DNA of 18,738 bases from CALSMU01 sp963926405 (GTDB taxonomy: Bacteria; Bacteroidota; Bacteroidia; Flavobacteriales_D; Parvicellaceae): the NCBI GenBank assembly GCA_963926405.1, contig CAWUXI010000039.1:1-18738 (forward strand). The letters run 5' to 3'. The position numbers and the translations under genes are program-made. Below the pieces are notes generated by a model. The model was not told the DNA's origin and did not search any database. It saw only the letters and a list, made by a program, of their open reading frames with translations. The stretch's first letter is position 1. Every line of letters starts with the position of its first letter. Positions 7,373 to 14,547 of the stretch are shown here, one piece after another.

Positions 7373-8599
7373 TTACATCCCACCAAACACAAAAAACAAT
7401 TGGCCAAATCCTGCCGCCATTCCTAAGAAAGCACCAATAAGGATTAATTTTAATTCATCTTCCTGAAAAACAGGTCGTAAAAAATCTACAAAATCGTTAG
7501 GTAAAAGAGCTTGCATTTTTGTTCTAAATATTTTTTCAAGTCCCATAGCCTCTTCAGCATATCCAAAAGCTGGCCGGACAGATGTAGGCATGTTCCGAAT
7601 GGTTTTATCTACAATTATGTTTTTCATTTTCTCATAATTTCTTTTGCCAGAAACTAGGGTAATTATTGGTTTAGATATTCCAACTCCATCATCTATAGCT
7701 TTATTGGCATGACCAGTAATCATAGTAACAAACCTTTCCTTAGTTGGACCGCTAATAATTGCAGCAAATATTCGATCAAAAGTAAATATTTCGTTGGCTA
7801 ACATTTGTGCATATTCTGCAGAAACTTCATTTTGACGTTTAATGAAAAGTCCTTGAAATTTCATTCCTAAAAACTTCTTAGGATGAATTGGCTGAAAAAT
7901 TAATTTTAATGCTAACCAATTAGTAGCAAAACCTACAATCAATCCAAATAAAGGTAGAAGCCACCATTGGTGGAAAAAATACCATACAGCCATTTGTATG
8001 AGTCCAAAAGTAAAACCAAAGTATAGGCCCGAACGTTCAATGAATTTAAATTCATCTTTTCCGCAATTTAAAAAGATGTCATTCATAAGCTTTTTATCCT
8101 GCGTGAGCCTTTTGACAACCATGTCTTTTATATCAAAAACATCTTCAATGTTTTCCTTCACATCTTGCATTATTCCCTTAACTACATGTGGCATGTCTCT
8201 CGAAATACGCCCATATACGACCTTTTTAGCAGATTCTGGTATTCTTTTCCATACCTCTGGAGATTGACCTACCATTATTTCATCCATTATCTCTTTAGCT
8301 AATTTATCAAATTCTGGGCGCATTTCTTCAGCAATAATTTCAGGATCAATCTGTGAAAATAATTCCTGTACATCAATTAGTTTAGTTGTCCATAAATCAA
8401 CTGATATTTCAGACATTTTTCTGGCCTTACTAGGAATAATTCCTTGCCAACCAATGAAGGGTTTTATTCCAATAAATTCAATTGGGTAAAATGTCATCTT
8501 CAGAGCAAGTACATTTGTTCCCCACCCAACAATTGCGCTTGTTAGCGGAATAGAAAGGTAGAGAAGTATCTCTTTATGTTGTTCAAAAAACTCAAGCAT
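7373..8599 (-). CDS. DUF445-family membrane protein with a duplicated core motif
   Basis: The 408-residue protein belongs to the DUF445 (YheB-like) family, whose function is not known. It has a hydrophobic N-terminal segment (about 11-32), a central hydrophobic pair (about 191-224) and a C-terminal membrane segment (LILIGAFLGMAAGFGQLFFVF, about 385-405). The family signature occurs twice: GWGTNVLALKMTFYPI at 25-40, followed by GWQGIIPSKARKMSEI, and GFATNWLALKLIFQPI at 223-238, followed by FQGLFIKRQNEVSAEY. Amphipathic helical stretches lie between and after. It is the first gene of a two-gene operon with dus, and a -7 promoter element lies immediately before its ATG. Inner-membrane location is inferred from the hydrophobic segments. 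Confidence 0.8.
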   Translation of the reverse strand: MLEFFEQHKEILLYLSIPLTSAIVGWGTNVLALKMTFYPIEFIGIKPFIGWQGIIPSKARKMSEISVDLWTTKLIDVQELFSQIDPEIIAEEMRPEFDKLAKEIMDEIMVGQSPEVWKRIPESAKKVVYGRISRDMPHVVKGIMQDVKENIEDVFDIKDMVVKRLTQDKKLMNDIFLNCGKDEFKFIERSGLYFGFTFGLIQMAVWYFFHQWWLLPLFGLIVGFATNWLALKLIFQPIHPKKFLGMKFQGLFIKRQNEVSAEYAQMLANEIFTFDRIFAAIISGPTKERFVTMITGHANKAIDDGVGISKPIITLVSGKRNYEKMKNIIVDKTIRNMPTSVRPAFGYAEEAMGLEKIFRTKMQALLPNDFVDFLRPVFQEDELKLILIGAFLGMAAGFGQLFFVFGGM

Positions 8600-8606
8600 T
8601 ACTTTA

Positions 8607-8614
8607 CAAAAGTA
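8607..8614 (-). promoter_or_regulatory. Candidate -7 element of the DUF445-dus operon
   Basis: On the minus strand TACTTTTG matches TAnnTTTG exactly and ends seven bases before the ATG at 8599. The upstream element is imperfect: TTC rather than TTG at 18 bases. The predicted transcript would have almost no leader. Confidence 0.45.
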
Positions 8615-8647
8615 GCATACTAACTGTAATACGAAAGTTTATTTTAG

Positions 8648-8655
8648 TATCTTCG
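8648..8655 (+). promoter_or_regulatory. Possible -7 element of the lipocalin-like gene
   Basis: TATCTTCG matches TAnnTTTG at seven of eight positions and ends 17 bases before the ATG at 8673. No exact TTG lies at a suitable distance upstream. Confidence 0.3.
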
Positions 8656-8672
8656 AGAAATAATTCATTTAT

Positions 8673-9143
8673 ATGCATAAGTTTTTATCAATAGTACTTC
8701 TTTCGGTTTTGTTTATTGGTCCAACATCTTGCTATAAGGTTCACCATAACTATATCGTAAAAACCGAATGGTATTTAAATGCTTTGGAACTAGACGGTGG
8801 GTCTACGAATTTCATGAATGGAATTCTTCCAGATTATATTGATGGTGGAGGATACTACAAAATTTACATGTTGGATAATGGCCTTTCAAGAGGTGAATAC
8901 TATGTTTATGATACCTTGAATTATTTTGTAACAGGTACTTGGGATTTACTATCTCCTGATAGTATTCGCATTGAGTTAGACGATTATGTTGAAGGAACAT
9001 TCTTTATTGAATTGGTTGATATGAAAGAAATGATATTATCCACAAATCATAATAATGTAAAGTTTTTTGGAATAGGAGATGTAAAAGCTGTAGTTCGTTG
9101 TTCAAAAGGAGAAACAACTAGTCAGGGCAGTACTACTCCTTAA
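8673..9143 (+). CDS. Lipocalin-like lipoprotein of unknown function
   Basis: This 156-residue protein starts with a hydrophobic signal ending in GPTSC, a relaxed lipobox with the cysteine at residue 20, so it is probably a lipoprotein. The mature part is strand-rich. The TEWYLNALELDGG opening, the central TGTWDLLSPDSIRIEL and the following FFIELVDMKEMILS resemble the lipocalin-like domains common in Bacteroidota lipoproteins, where the first segment reads like 'W...' and later strands read 'W.l..d..l.l'. The end (SKGETTSQGSTTP) is a polar tail. It stands alone, divergent from the DUF445 operon and convergent with the flavoprotein gene. Fold assignment is by eye; no ligand can be suggested. 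Confidence 0.65.
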   Translation: MHKFLSIVLLSVLFIGPTSCYKVHHNYIVKTEWYLNALELDGGSTNFMNGILPDYIDGGGYYKIYMLDNGLSRGEYYVYDTLNYFVTGTWDLLSPDSIRIELDDYVEGTFFIELVDMKEMILSTNHNNVKFFGIGDVKAVVRCSKGETTSQGSTTP

Positions 9144-9241
9144 ATATTTATTTTAGGTATAGAATAGGTTAAAAGTAATGCATTTTCGGCAGAACTTATT
9201 TTACAATAAAAATACGTATTTATATCTTTTTCAGGAGTAAT

Positions 9242-10735
9242 TTAGAGTCTTTGAAGCGGAGTGCAGACTCCATCAACACAGCTATAGCATTTTAGTTTAT
9301 CTTTAAATACAGATGACTTAAAGATTGATTTATTTAAGAGCATTCTGACACATTCTTGAATCCCTTCAACAATAGAAGGGTGTGGGTAGATCATTTCCGC
9401 TAATTCCTCAATACCTTTATCCATCTTCATCAATAAAGCCACTGCTTGAATAGCACTAGAAGCATGCTCCCCGATAGCGCGCATTCCTAATATTTTCATT
9501 TCCTTATCGTTGGTGACAATTATTTTGAAGAATCCTTCAGTTTTGCGCATGGCAATAGCTCTTGCAATACAGGAATAATCAATCTTTACAACTTTTACGT
9601 CAATGTTTTTTTCTAGGCATTGTTTCTCATTCATTCCAACAGATGCGACTTCAGGTTGCAAAAACATTATTGTACTAACATTATCGTAAGAAAGAAGCGT
9701 TTTTTTACCATCGAATATTCTTTCTACTGCATGCCTTCCTTCGAGTTCTGCAATATTATAAAGCGCAAGATGACCACTTGCATCTCCACAAGCGTAGATG
9801 TTTGGAACGTTTGTTTGCGTATCATCATCTCCAATATGAACACCTCTTTTGCTCATAGAAACACCTGCGTTTTCCATTTTAAGAGAATCTGAATTTAAAA
9901 CTCTCCCAACTGATAGCAGTGCTTTCTCAACACGAATAACTTCTCTACTCCCATCTGGGTATGAAAGTTCATATTCGACTTCACCGTCTTTCTTTTCAAG
10001 TCTTTCCAAGGTAGCTCTATGATGAACAATAACACCATTCTTGGCTAAGTTATTTTCAATCATTCCAGAAATATCATCATCTTCAAAAGGAAGTACTTTA
10101 TCGGCCCTGTCTATTAGATGAACTTTTGTTTTACCAAAATTTGAAAAAATGGTAGCAAATTCACAACCTATTACCCCGGCACCAACTATAACTAAACTTT
10201 TTGGAAAATCGTCAATTTCATGAATACCATCACTTGTCATGATAATCTTTTCATCGACATCAACGCCTGGTAATAAACGCGGTTTACTTCCAATTGCAAT
10301 TATTGTATTTTTAGCGTATATCTGTTTTTTCTTACCATTGTCTTTGGAGATTTCTATCACATGATTATCTACAAATGATCCAAGACCTCTTTCGTATTTA
10401 AAGGTTCTATTCATGGATTCAGCTTCTAATAATTTTATATGACAGGAATATTGAAATTTTCTATCAAAAATTGCCTCGTTTACTGTTTTATTTATTTCTT
10501 CCCAGGTAACTTCAAGCTTCTTTCTACCAACGGATACAATACTCTCATTAACTGCTTTTACTTTTTGAGAAAGTTCCCATAAAGTTTTAGATGAAAGAGC
10601 TCCTTTATAGAGACCAGCTCCACCAACCTTTTGTTTTTCAATAAGAACGACTCTTTTTCCAAAATCTAACGCACGCATGGCAGCGGCATACCCTGCTGGT
10701 CCTGCACCTATTACACATAAATCGTATTTTTCCAT
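9242..10735 (-). CDS. Flavoprotein of the pyridine nucleotide-disulfide oxidoreductase fold lacking the redox disulfide
   Basis: The 497-residue cytoplasmic enzyme has the full fold: FAD-binding GAGPAG (10-15) with E33, a second nucleotide-binding GAGVIG followed by HLIDR (suggesting NAD over NADP), FAD motif NIYACGDASG, and a dimerisation domain with the H452-P...E457 pair. The motif that normally carries the active disulfide (GGTCLNxGCIPSK) reads GGAGLYKGALSSK (38-50), so both cysteines are gone (G41, A46). It therefore cannot be a classical lipoamide or glutathione reductase. Overall it resembles soluble transhydrogenases, which keep only one of these cysteines. A C-terminal extension holds three close cysteines (C483, C486, C491 in CYSCVDGVC). 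It follows the DUF5683 gene after 32 bases. Substrate unknown; a diaphorase or transhydrogenase role is a guess. Confidence 0.85.
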   Translation of the reverse strand: MEKYDLCVIGAGPAGYAAAMRALDFGKRVVLIEKQKVGGAGLYKGALSSKTLWELSQKVKAVNESIVSVGRKKLEVTWEEINKTVNEAIFDRKFQYSCHIKLLEAESMNRTFKYERGLGSFVDNHVIEISKDNGKKKQIYAKNTIIAIGSKPRLLPGVDVDEKIIMTSDGIHEIDDFPKSLVIVGAGVIGCEFATIFSNFGKTKVHLIDRADKVLPFEDDDISGMIENNLAKNGVIVHHRATLERLEKKDGEVEYELSYPDGSREVIRVEKALLSVGRVLNSDSLKMENAGVSMSKRGVHIGDDDTQTNVPNIYACGDASGHLALYNIAELEGRHAVERIFDGKKTLLSYDNVSTIMFLQPEVASVGMNEKQCLEKNIDVKVVKIDYSCIARAIAMRKTEGFFKIIVTNDKEMKILGMRAIGEHASSAIQAVALLMKMDKGIEELAEMIYPHPSIVEGIQECVRMLLNKSIFKSSVFKDKLKCYSCVDGVCTPLQRL

Positions 10736-10767
10736 AAAGCTACATGCTCATTATTGAGAAGGCCAAA

Positions 10768-11370
10768 TTAAAAATTATTTGGTAAATAATCGTTTCTTAT
10801 TCCTTTATTCTTGAAATGAATGGATAATGATGCCCCTGTTGCAGATGATTGATTCAGATAAAATACTTTTGGCTGAACTATAATTGATAAATCATCACTG
10901 CTGTCAAAATGAAGTAGATTACCCGAAACATTTGCATCTACAATATTTAGCACATATACTCCAAGAACTGCAACAATGGATAAATCCCTCCATCTTGAAT
11001 ATTGGTCGGTAATAGACTTTAGCTGAGAGTCTGAATATCCGCTAATGCTATACAGACTGCTTACGTCATTTTGTAAATCAAGTCGTTCATTTCGGTAAAA
11101 CGTATAGGATTTTTGATTTTGAATAACAAAGTAAATACTGGCTCCGATTCCTCCGTAAATTAAAGGTAACTTCCACCAAAGCCTAGATTTAAAGCCTTCA
11201 GGTTTTTTAATGTCATTATAGATTTGCCCGAGTCCAGGTATCGTCGCAGACATCATAGTAGCCTTTTTTGGTGAATGGCTTGAGTCAATACTGATGTTAG
11301 CACTTTCCTTTTGGCTATGGGATACAAAAGAAAAAAGCGTTATAATTGCTATAAAAGCAAATCGATTCAT
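10768..11370 (-). CDS. DUF5683-family protein
   Basis: The 200-residue protein begins with a signal peptide or membrane segment (MNRFAFIAIITLFSFVSHS, then Q). The conserved DUF5683 core follows: KKATMMSATIPGLGQIYN, WWKLPLIYGGIGASIYFVI, a polar YRNERLDLQ region and RDLSIVAVLGVYVLNIVDANV, ending with SDDLSIIVQPK. Two hydrophobic segments (about 70-84 and 131-145) suggest an envelope protein. The biochemical role of this family is not established. It is frequently found directly after parA-parB in Bacteroidota, as here (169 bases after parB), and is followed by the flavoprotein gene. Length is typical. Confidence 0.85.
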   Translation of the reverse strand: MNRFAFIAIITLFSFVSHSQKESANISIDSSHSPKKATMMSATIPGLGQIYNDIKKPEGFKSRLWWKLPLIYGGIGASIYFVIQNQKSYTFYRNERLDLQNDVSSLYSISGYSDSQLKSITDQYSRWRDLSIVAVLGVYVLNIVDANVSGNLLHFDSSDDLSIIVQPKVFYLNQSSATGASLSIHFKNKGIRNDYLPNNF

Positions 11371-11528
11371 TTTAGAAGTTGTTTTGCCGTTTATTTATAA
11401 AATGTGAGATTGAATTTTTTCTGCATGAAACAAGTTTTTTTTTGAAAATAATAGCTATTGAAAAGGTTTGATAAGGCAGTGAAGTTATGCGGTGAAAGAA
11501 TCATTTTTTAACTTGCTAATTCGACTTT

Positions 11529-11541
11529 AAAACAATGTTTT
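11529..11541. repeat. Short dyad overlapping the parB stop codon
   Basis: AAAACA, one base, then TGTTTT form an exact 13-base dyad across the last bases of parB. The same two arms recur with a five-base spacer upstream of parA (13312-13328). Both are AT-rich, so chance is plausible. Confidence 0.3.
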
Positions 11542-12427
11542 AGTCTAAAAGTTCTAAAATGCGTTTAAGGTGTTCTTCATCATCAAAGGGTATAACGATT
11601 TTTCCTTTCCCATTATTGCTCTTTGCTATTTTTATCTTACTACTAAAATGAAATGATAAATCATCTTGTACTTTCTTTTCAGATAAAGAAAGAGTAGAAG
11701 TACTTAATATTTTTGACGAGAAAGATTTAGCAGTCTTTGTTTTTTCTTCAATACCTCTTACCGAAAGGTTGTTATCTAAAATATCATTATAAGCTGCTAG
11801 TACTTCTTTTTCTGTTTTAAAGGAAAGCAGCGCCTTAGCATGTCCCATTGTAATTTTGGCATCGCGCAAACCTGCTTGAACTGCACTCGGAAGATTTAAT
11901 AGGCGCAGGAAATTTGTGACAGCAGATCTACTTTTTCCAATACGCTCACTTAATTTTTCTTGCGTAAGATTACATTCATCAATTAATCGCTGGTAACTTA
12001 AAGAAATTTCAATAGGGTTCAGATCCTGACGTTGCATATTCTCAACAATAGCCATTTCTAACATTGTTTGATCATTTGCAATTCTAACATACACGGGTAT
12101 TTCTTTTAGACCTGCTATTTGAGAAGCTTTGAATCTTCTTTCTCCTGAGATGATTTGGTATTTGTCATATCCGATTTTACGAACCGTAATAGGTTGAATA
12201 ATACCATGCTCTTTTATTGAGTTGGTTAGGTCCACCAAAGCTTCTTTTTCGAAATGTGTTCTGGGTTGAAAAGGATTGGCTTCTATTTGGTTTATTAAAA
12301 TGGATGCAATAGATCCAGCAGTAGGAAGGTTTCTAGAATCATCACTTCTTGTAGAAGTAATATCTGTGTTGGCATTTTCTAATAATGCACTTAACCCTCT
12401 GCCTAAAGCAGGCTTTTTAGTGTTCAT
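11540..12427 (-). CDS. parB: Chromosome partitioning protein ParB
   Basis: The 295-residue DNA-binding CTPase loads on parS centromere sites and works with ParA to segregate the chromosome origin. It begins with the typical KKPALGRGLSALL. The N-terminal ParB/Sulfiredoxin domain holds NPFQPRTHF and the CTP-binding ISGERRFKAS motif. The central helix-turn-helix is seen in LTQEKLSERIGKSRSAVTNFLRLL, and a dimerisation domain ends the protein (KGKIVIPFDDEEHLKRILELL). The ATG at 12427 overlaps the end of parA by 11 bases, the usual operon arrangement. An in-frame TTG three codons upstream is less likely. No match to the common parS consensus TGTTTCACGTGAAACA was found by eye in the window. Confidence 0.95.
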   Translation of the reverse strand: MNTKKPALGRGLSALLENANTDITSTRSDDSRNLPTAGSIASILINQIEANPFQPRTHFEKEALVDLTNSIKEHGIIQPITVRKIGYDKYQIISGERRFKASQIAGLKEIPVYVRIANDQTMLEMAIVENMQRQDLNPIEISLSYQRLIDECNLTQEKLSERIGKSRSAVTNFLRLLNLPSAVQAGLRDAKITMGHAKALLSFKTEKEVLAAYNDILDNNLSVRGIEEKTKTAKSFSSKILSTSTLSLSEKKVQDDLSFHFSSKIKIAKSNNGKGKIVIPFDDEEHLKRILELLD

Positions 12428-13226
12428 CTGTAGCAATTTTTTCCATTTCCATTAACTTAGAAAGCGTGTTTTTTAATAAAATTTCTTTCGCTAAGTTAAG
12501 GTAGTTTATAGCTCCTTTACTGCTTGCATCATGCATTATTATTGTTTCACCATGGCTAGGAGCTTCTCCTAGTGTCGTGTTTCTGTGAATTAAAGTGTTA
12601 AAAACTAATTGTTGGAAATGCATTTTTACTTCTTCAACAACCTGATTAGCTAAACGTAAACGCGTGTCATACATCGTCAGCAAAATTCCTTCGATATCTA
12701 GTTCTGGATTCAGCCTTGTTTGAACAATCTTAATAGTATTTAATAGTTTACCTAACCCTTCTAATGCAAAATATTCACATTGTACAGGTATGATCATAGA
12801 ATCCGCTGCAGTTAATGCATTTAAAGTAATTAATCCTAAAGAAGGGGAGCAATCAATTATAATATAATCGTAATCTTCCTTAATACCTGCGATAGCATTT
12901 TTCATAATGTACTCTCGTTCAGGAAGGTTTATCATTTCGATTTCTGCTCCAACTAAATCAATATGTGCAGGAAGTATGTCCAAATTCGGACTGTTGGTTT
13001 TACTAATTAATACAGCTGGGTCTTCTCCATTAATCAGACAATTATAAATGCTATTGCTTACATTCTGACTGTCTATACCAACTCCGGAGGTAGAGTTCGC
13101 CTGCGGGTCAGCATCTATTAATAATGTTTTTTTATCAAGCACTCCCAAACAGGCTGCAAGGTTAATTGCCGTTGTGGTTTTACCTACTCCACCTTTTTGA
13201 TTTGCTATTGCAATAACTTTTCCCAT
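12417..13226 (-). CDS. parA: Chromosome partitioning ATPase ParA
   Basis: The 269-residue ATPase belongs to the MinD/ParA (Soj) group and binds DNA non-specifically when ATP-bound, forming the gradient followed by ParB-parS complexes. The deviant Walker A motif KGGVGKTT lies at 11-18, followed by LLIDADPQANSTSGVG and the Walker B-like YIIIDCSPSLGLIT. EYFALEGLGKLLNTI and the R-rich TMYDTRLRLANQVVEEV segment are also characteristic of chromosomal Soj proteins. The gene overlaps parB by 11 bases. A dyad upstream (13247-13277) may take part in its control. Length is normal and no residue appears to be missing. Confidence 0.96.
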   Translation of the reverse strand: MGKVIAIANQKGGVGKTTTAINLAACLGVLDKKTLLIDADPQANSTSGVGIDSQNVSNSIYNCLINGEDPAVLISKTNSPNLDILPAHIDLVGAEIEMINLPEREYIMKNAIAGIKEDYDYIIIDCSPSLGLITLNALTAADSMIIPVQCEYFALEGLGKLLNTIKIVQTRLNPELDIEGILLTMYDTRLRLANQVVEEVKMHFQQLVFNTLIHRNTTLGEAPSHGETIIMHDASSKGAINYLNLAKEILLKNTLSKLMEMEKIATDEH

Positions 13227-13246
13227 TAACTAAATTGTTATAAAAT

Positions 13247-13277
13247 ATGACTATACATCTAAATGTATTTCAGTCAT
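13247..13277. repeat. Interrupted inverted repeat upstream of parA
   Basis: ATGACT-ATACAT, a CTAA centre, then ATGTAT-ttc-AGTCAT form two nested pairs of 6-base arms with a three-base bulge, ending 21 bases before the parA start codon. The position would suit an operator or a 5'-UTR hairpin. Two further dyads (13312-13328 and 13366-13375, GTTTATAAAC) lie in the same intergenic stretch. Confidence 0.4.
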
Positions 13278-13385
13278 TGTAAAAATAGAAAGGATACTTA
13301 TAAAATTTACCAAAACATCAATTGTTTTATACACACTTTTCTGTTTATTGGTTGCCAGTCTATTCGTTTATAAACATTTTTGAAT

Positions 13386-13393
13386 TAGATTTG
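13386..13393 (+). promoter_or_regulatory. Candidate -7 element of the FMN reductase gene
   Basis: TAGATTTG fits TAnnTTTG exactly and lies 86 bases upstream of the ATG at 13480. No exact TTG lies 17-23 bases upstream; the palindrome GTTTATAAAC (13366-13375) occupies the spacer region instead. Confidence 0.4.
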
Positions 13394-13479
13394 CGTACTT
13401 AACTACAATCAATATCCAATAAACTAAGAGATTGGTAAGTCAAAAATGAGGTATTGCATTGTTAATAACTAAACACCTA

Positions 13480-13998
13480 ATGACTACTGTAATTTGCGGA
13501 ACAAATAGAGAGAATAGTAATAGTTCTATTATTTCAAAGATTTATGAACAGTTAATTAAAAAAGAAGAAGAACAAGTAGCAGTTCTTTATTTAAAAGATT
13601 TGCCAAAAAGTTTCGCGTATGATCAAATTAATGGCGATAAATCGGATGAATTTAAGTTTGTTGTTGAAAATTACATCAAAGCCTCTAACCGTTTTGTTTT
13701 TGTAATTCCAGAATATAATGGTGGTTTTCCAGGGGTATTAAAATCATTTATAGATTCTGTTCCTCCAGAATATTTTTATTACAAAAAAGCGGCTTTAGTA
13801 GGGATTTCATCTGGTCATGCTGGGGCTCTTCGGCCATTAGATCAGTTTACAAATATACTGCATTACCTCAAAGTTGAGGTGTTTTCAAATAAACCAAAAT
13901 TATCATCTATAGAGTCATTATTAGATGATGATAAAATAAATGATGCCGATGCATTTAAAAAAATATCGGAGCAAGTACAAACATTTTTAAAATATTAA
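13480..13998 (+). CDS. NAD(P)H-dependent FMN reductase-family flavodoxin-like protein
   Basis: From the ATG at 13480 the product has 172 residues and fits the NADPH-dependent FMN reductase family: the phosphate-binding loop GTNRENSNS (7-15), then IPEYNGGFPGVLKSFIDSV (from 76), the family's flavin-contacting signature, and the SSGHAGALRPLDQ loop. Members bind FMN and reduce flavins, quinones, azo dyes or metal ions with NAD(P)H in the cytoplasm. The true substrate cannot be read. An in-frame TTG 21 bases upstream exists, but the ATG places TTVICGTNR at the normal N-terminus. It is divergent from parA, and the next gene starts one base after its stop, so the two are surely co-transcribed. Confidence 0.88.
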   Translation: MTTVICGTNRENSNSSIISKIYEQLIKKEEEQVAVLYLKDLPKSFAYDQINGDKSDEFKFVVENYIKASNRFVFVIPEYNGGFPGVLKSFIDSVPPEYFYYKKAALVGISSGHAGALRPLDQFTNILHYLKVEVFSNKPKLSSIESLLDDDKINDADAFKKISEQVQTFLKY

Positions 13999-13999
13999 T

Positions 14000-14479
14000 A
14001 TGGAGGTCGTAAAATCGAAATTAATGGAAATGAAAAATATAAAGAAAGGAGTAGGTTTAGGTAATTTGAAATTCGGTATCTGCACTACTGATGTTGAAGA
14101 GGAATTAGGAAATCCCTCAGAAGCTGAAAAAAACGAAGATGAAGATGAAGGGGAAAATTGGCACTACGATGATTATGATATGTCAATGTCTTTTGATGCG
14201 GATTCTAGATTGGTTACAATTGCTGTAAGCGATGAATCCTATTTATTAGAAGGCGTAAGTTTGATAGGAAAAGATGTTGAGTTTGTGGAAGAACAAGTTA
14301 AAGGCATGGATCTGGGAGAGTCGTTTCATGAAGAGATGTCTGAAGGAGAGGACGGAGGTGTAAGTGTTCTTGGCTTTGAAGATAGTAGTATGAATCTTTG
14401 GTTTGAAGATGGAATATTGACGGAAATTCAGTTTTGGCCTCTGTTCAAAGATGAGGACACGATAGTTTGGCCAGTATAA
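14000..14479 (+). CDS. Acidic protein of unknown function with two BamE-like repeats
   Basis: This 159-residue protein is not recognised with certainty. It is strongly acidic, with a run NEDEDEGE at 45-52. It seems to consist of two similar halves. The first (about 21-78) reads GNLKFGICTTDVEEELGNPS ... WHYDDYDMSMSFD ... LVTIAVS. The second (about 89-146) reads IGKDVEFVEEQVKGMDLGES ... VLGFEDSSMNLWFEDGILTEIQFW. The order 'helix, LGxPs, aromatic strand, second strand, final strand' resembles the small SmpA/BamE-type fold. There is no signal peptide, so it should be cytoplasmic. It starts one base after the FMN reductase gene; ATGs at 14024 and 14030 are other possible starts. It ends before a strong terminator. 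Confidence 0.65.
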   Translation: MEVVKSKLMEMKNIKKGVGLGNLKFGICTTDVEEELGNPSEAEKNEDEDEGENWHYDDYDMSMSFDADSRLVTIAVSDESYLLEGVSLIGKDVEFVEEQVKGMDLGESFHEEMSEGEDGGVSVLGFEDSSMNLWFEDGILTEIQFWPLFKDEDTIVWPV

Positions 14480-14491
14480 ATAAGAAATAGT

Positions 14492-14527
14492 AAAAAAAAA
14501 CGGAGGGTAAATACCTCCGTTTTTTTT
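14492..14527. terminator. Bidirectional intrinsic terminator
   Basis: A run of nine A, the stem CGGAGG (14501-14506), a seven-base loop, the complement CCTCCG (14514-14519) and eight T form a symmetrical GC-rich hairpin with U-tracts on both strands. It lies between the convergent acidic-protein gene (+) and the PUR-alpha-like gene (-) and should end transcription from both sides. Confidence 0.92.
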
Positions 14528-14547
14528 AAAACATATGTTTAAATTAA

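Noticed and set aside
7372..7407. Upstream TTG start for dus
   Set aside because: It lies inside the DUF445 gene and adds a cysteine-rich stretch not found in Dus proteins; the ATG at 7371 directly precedes the conserved start.
9210..9221. Palindrome AAATACGTATTT between convergent genes
   Set aside because: It is exact but has no room for a hairpin loop and no U-tract; likely chance in AT-rich DNA.
11410..11436. TTTTCTGCATGAAACA-like sequence downstream of parB as parS
   Set aside because: The half-site TGAAACA matches, but the spacing is off by one base and the left half is poor.
12543..12558. TGTTTCAC inside parA as a parS site
   Set aside because: Only the left half of the parS consensus is present; the right half does not match, and it lies in coding sequence.
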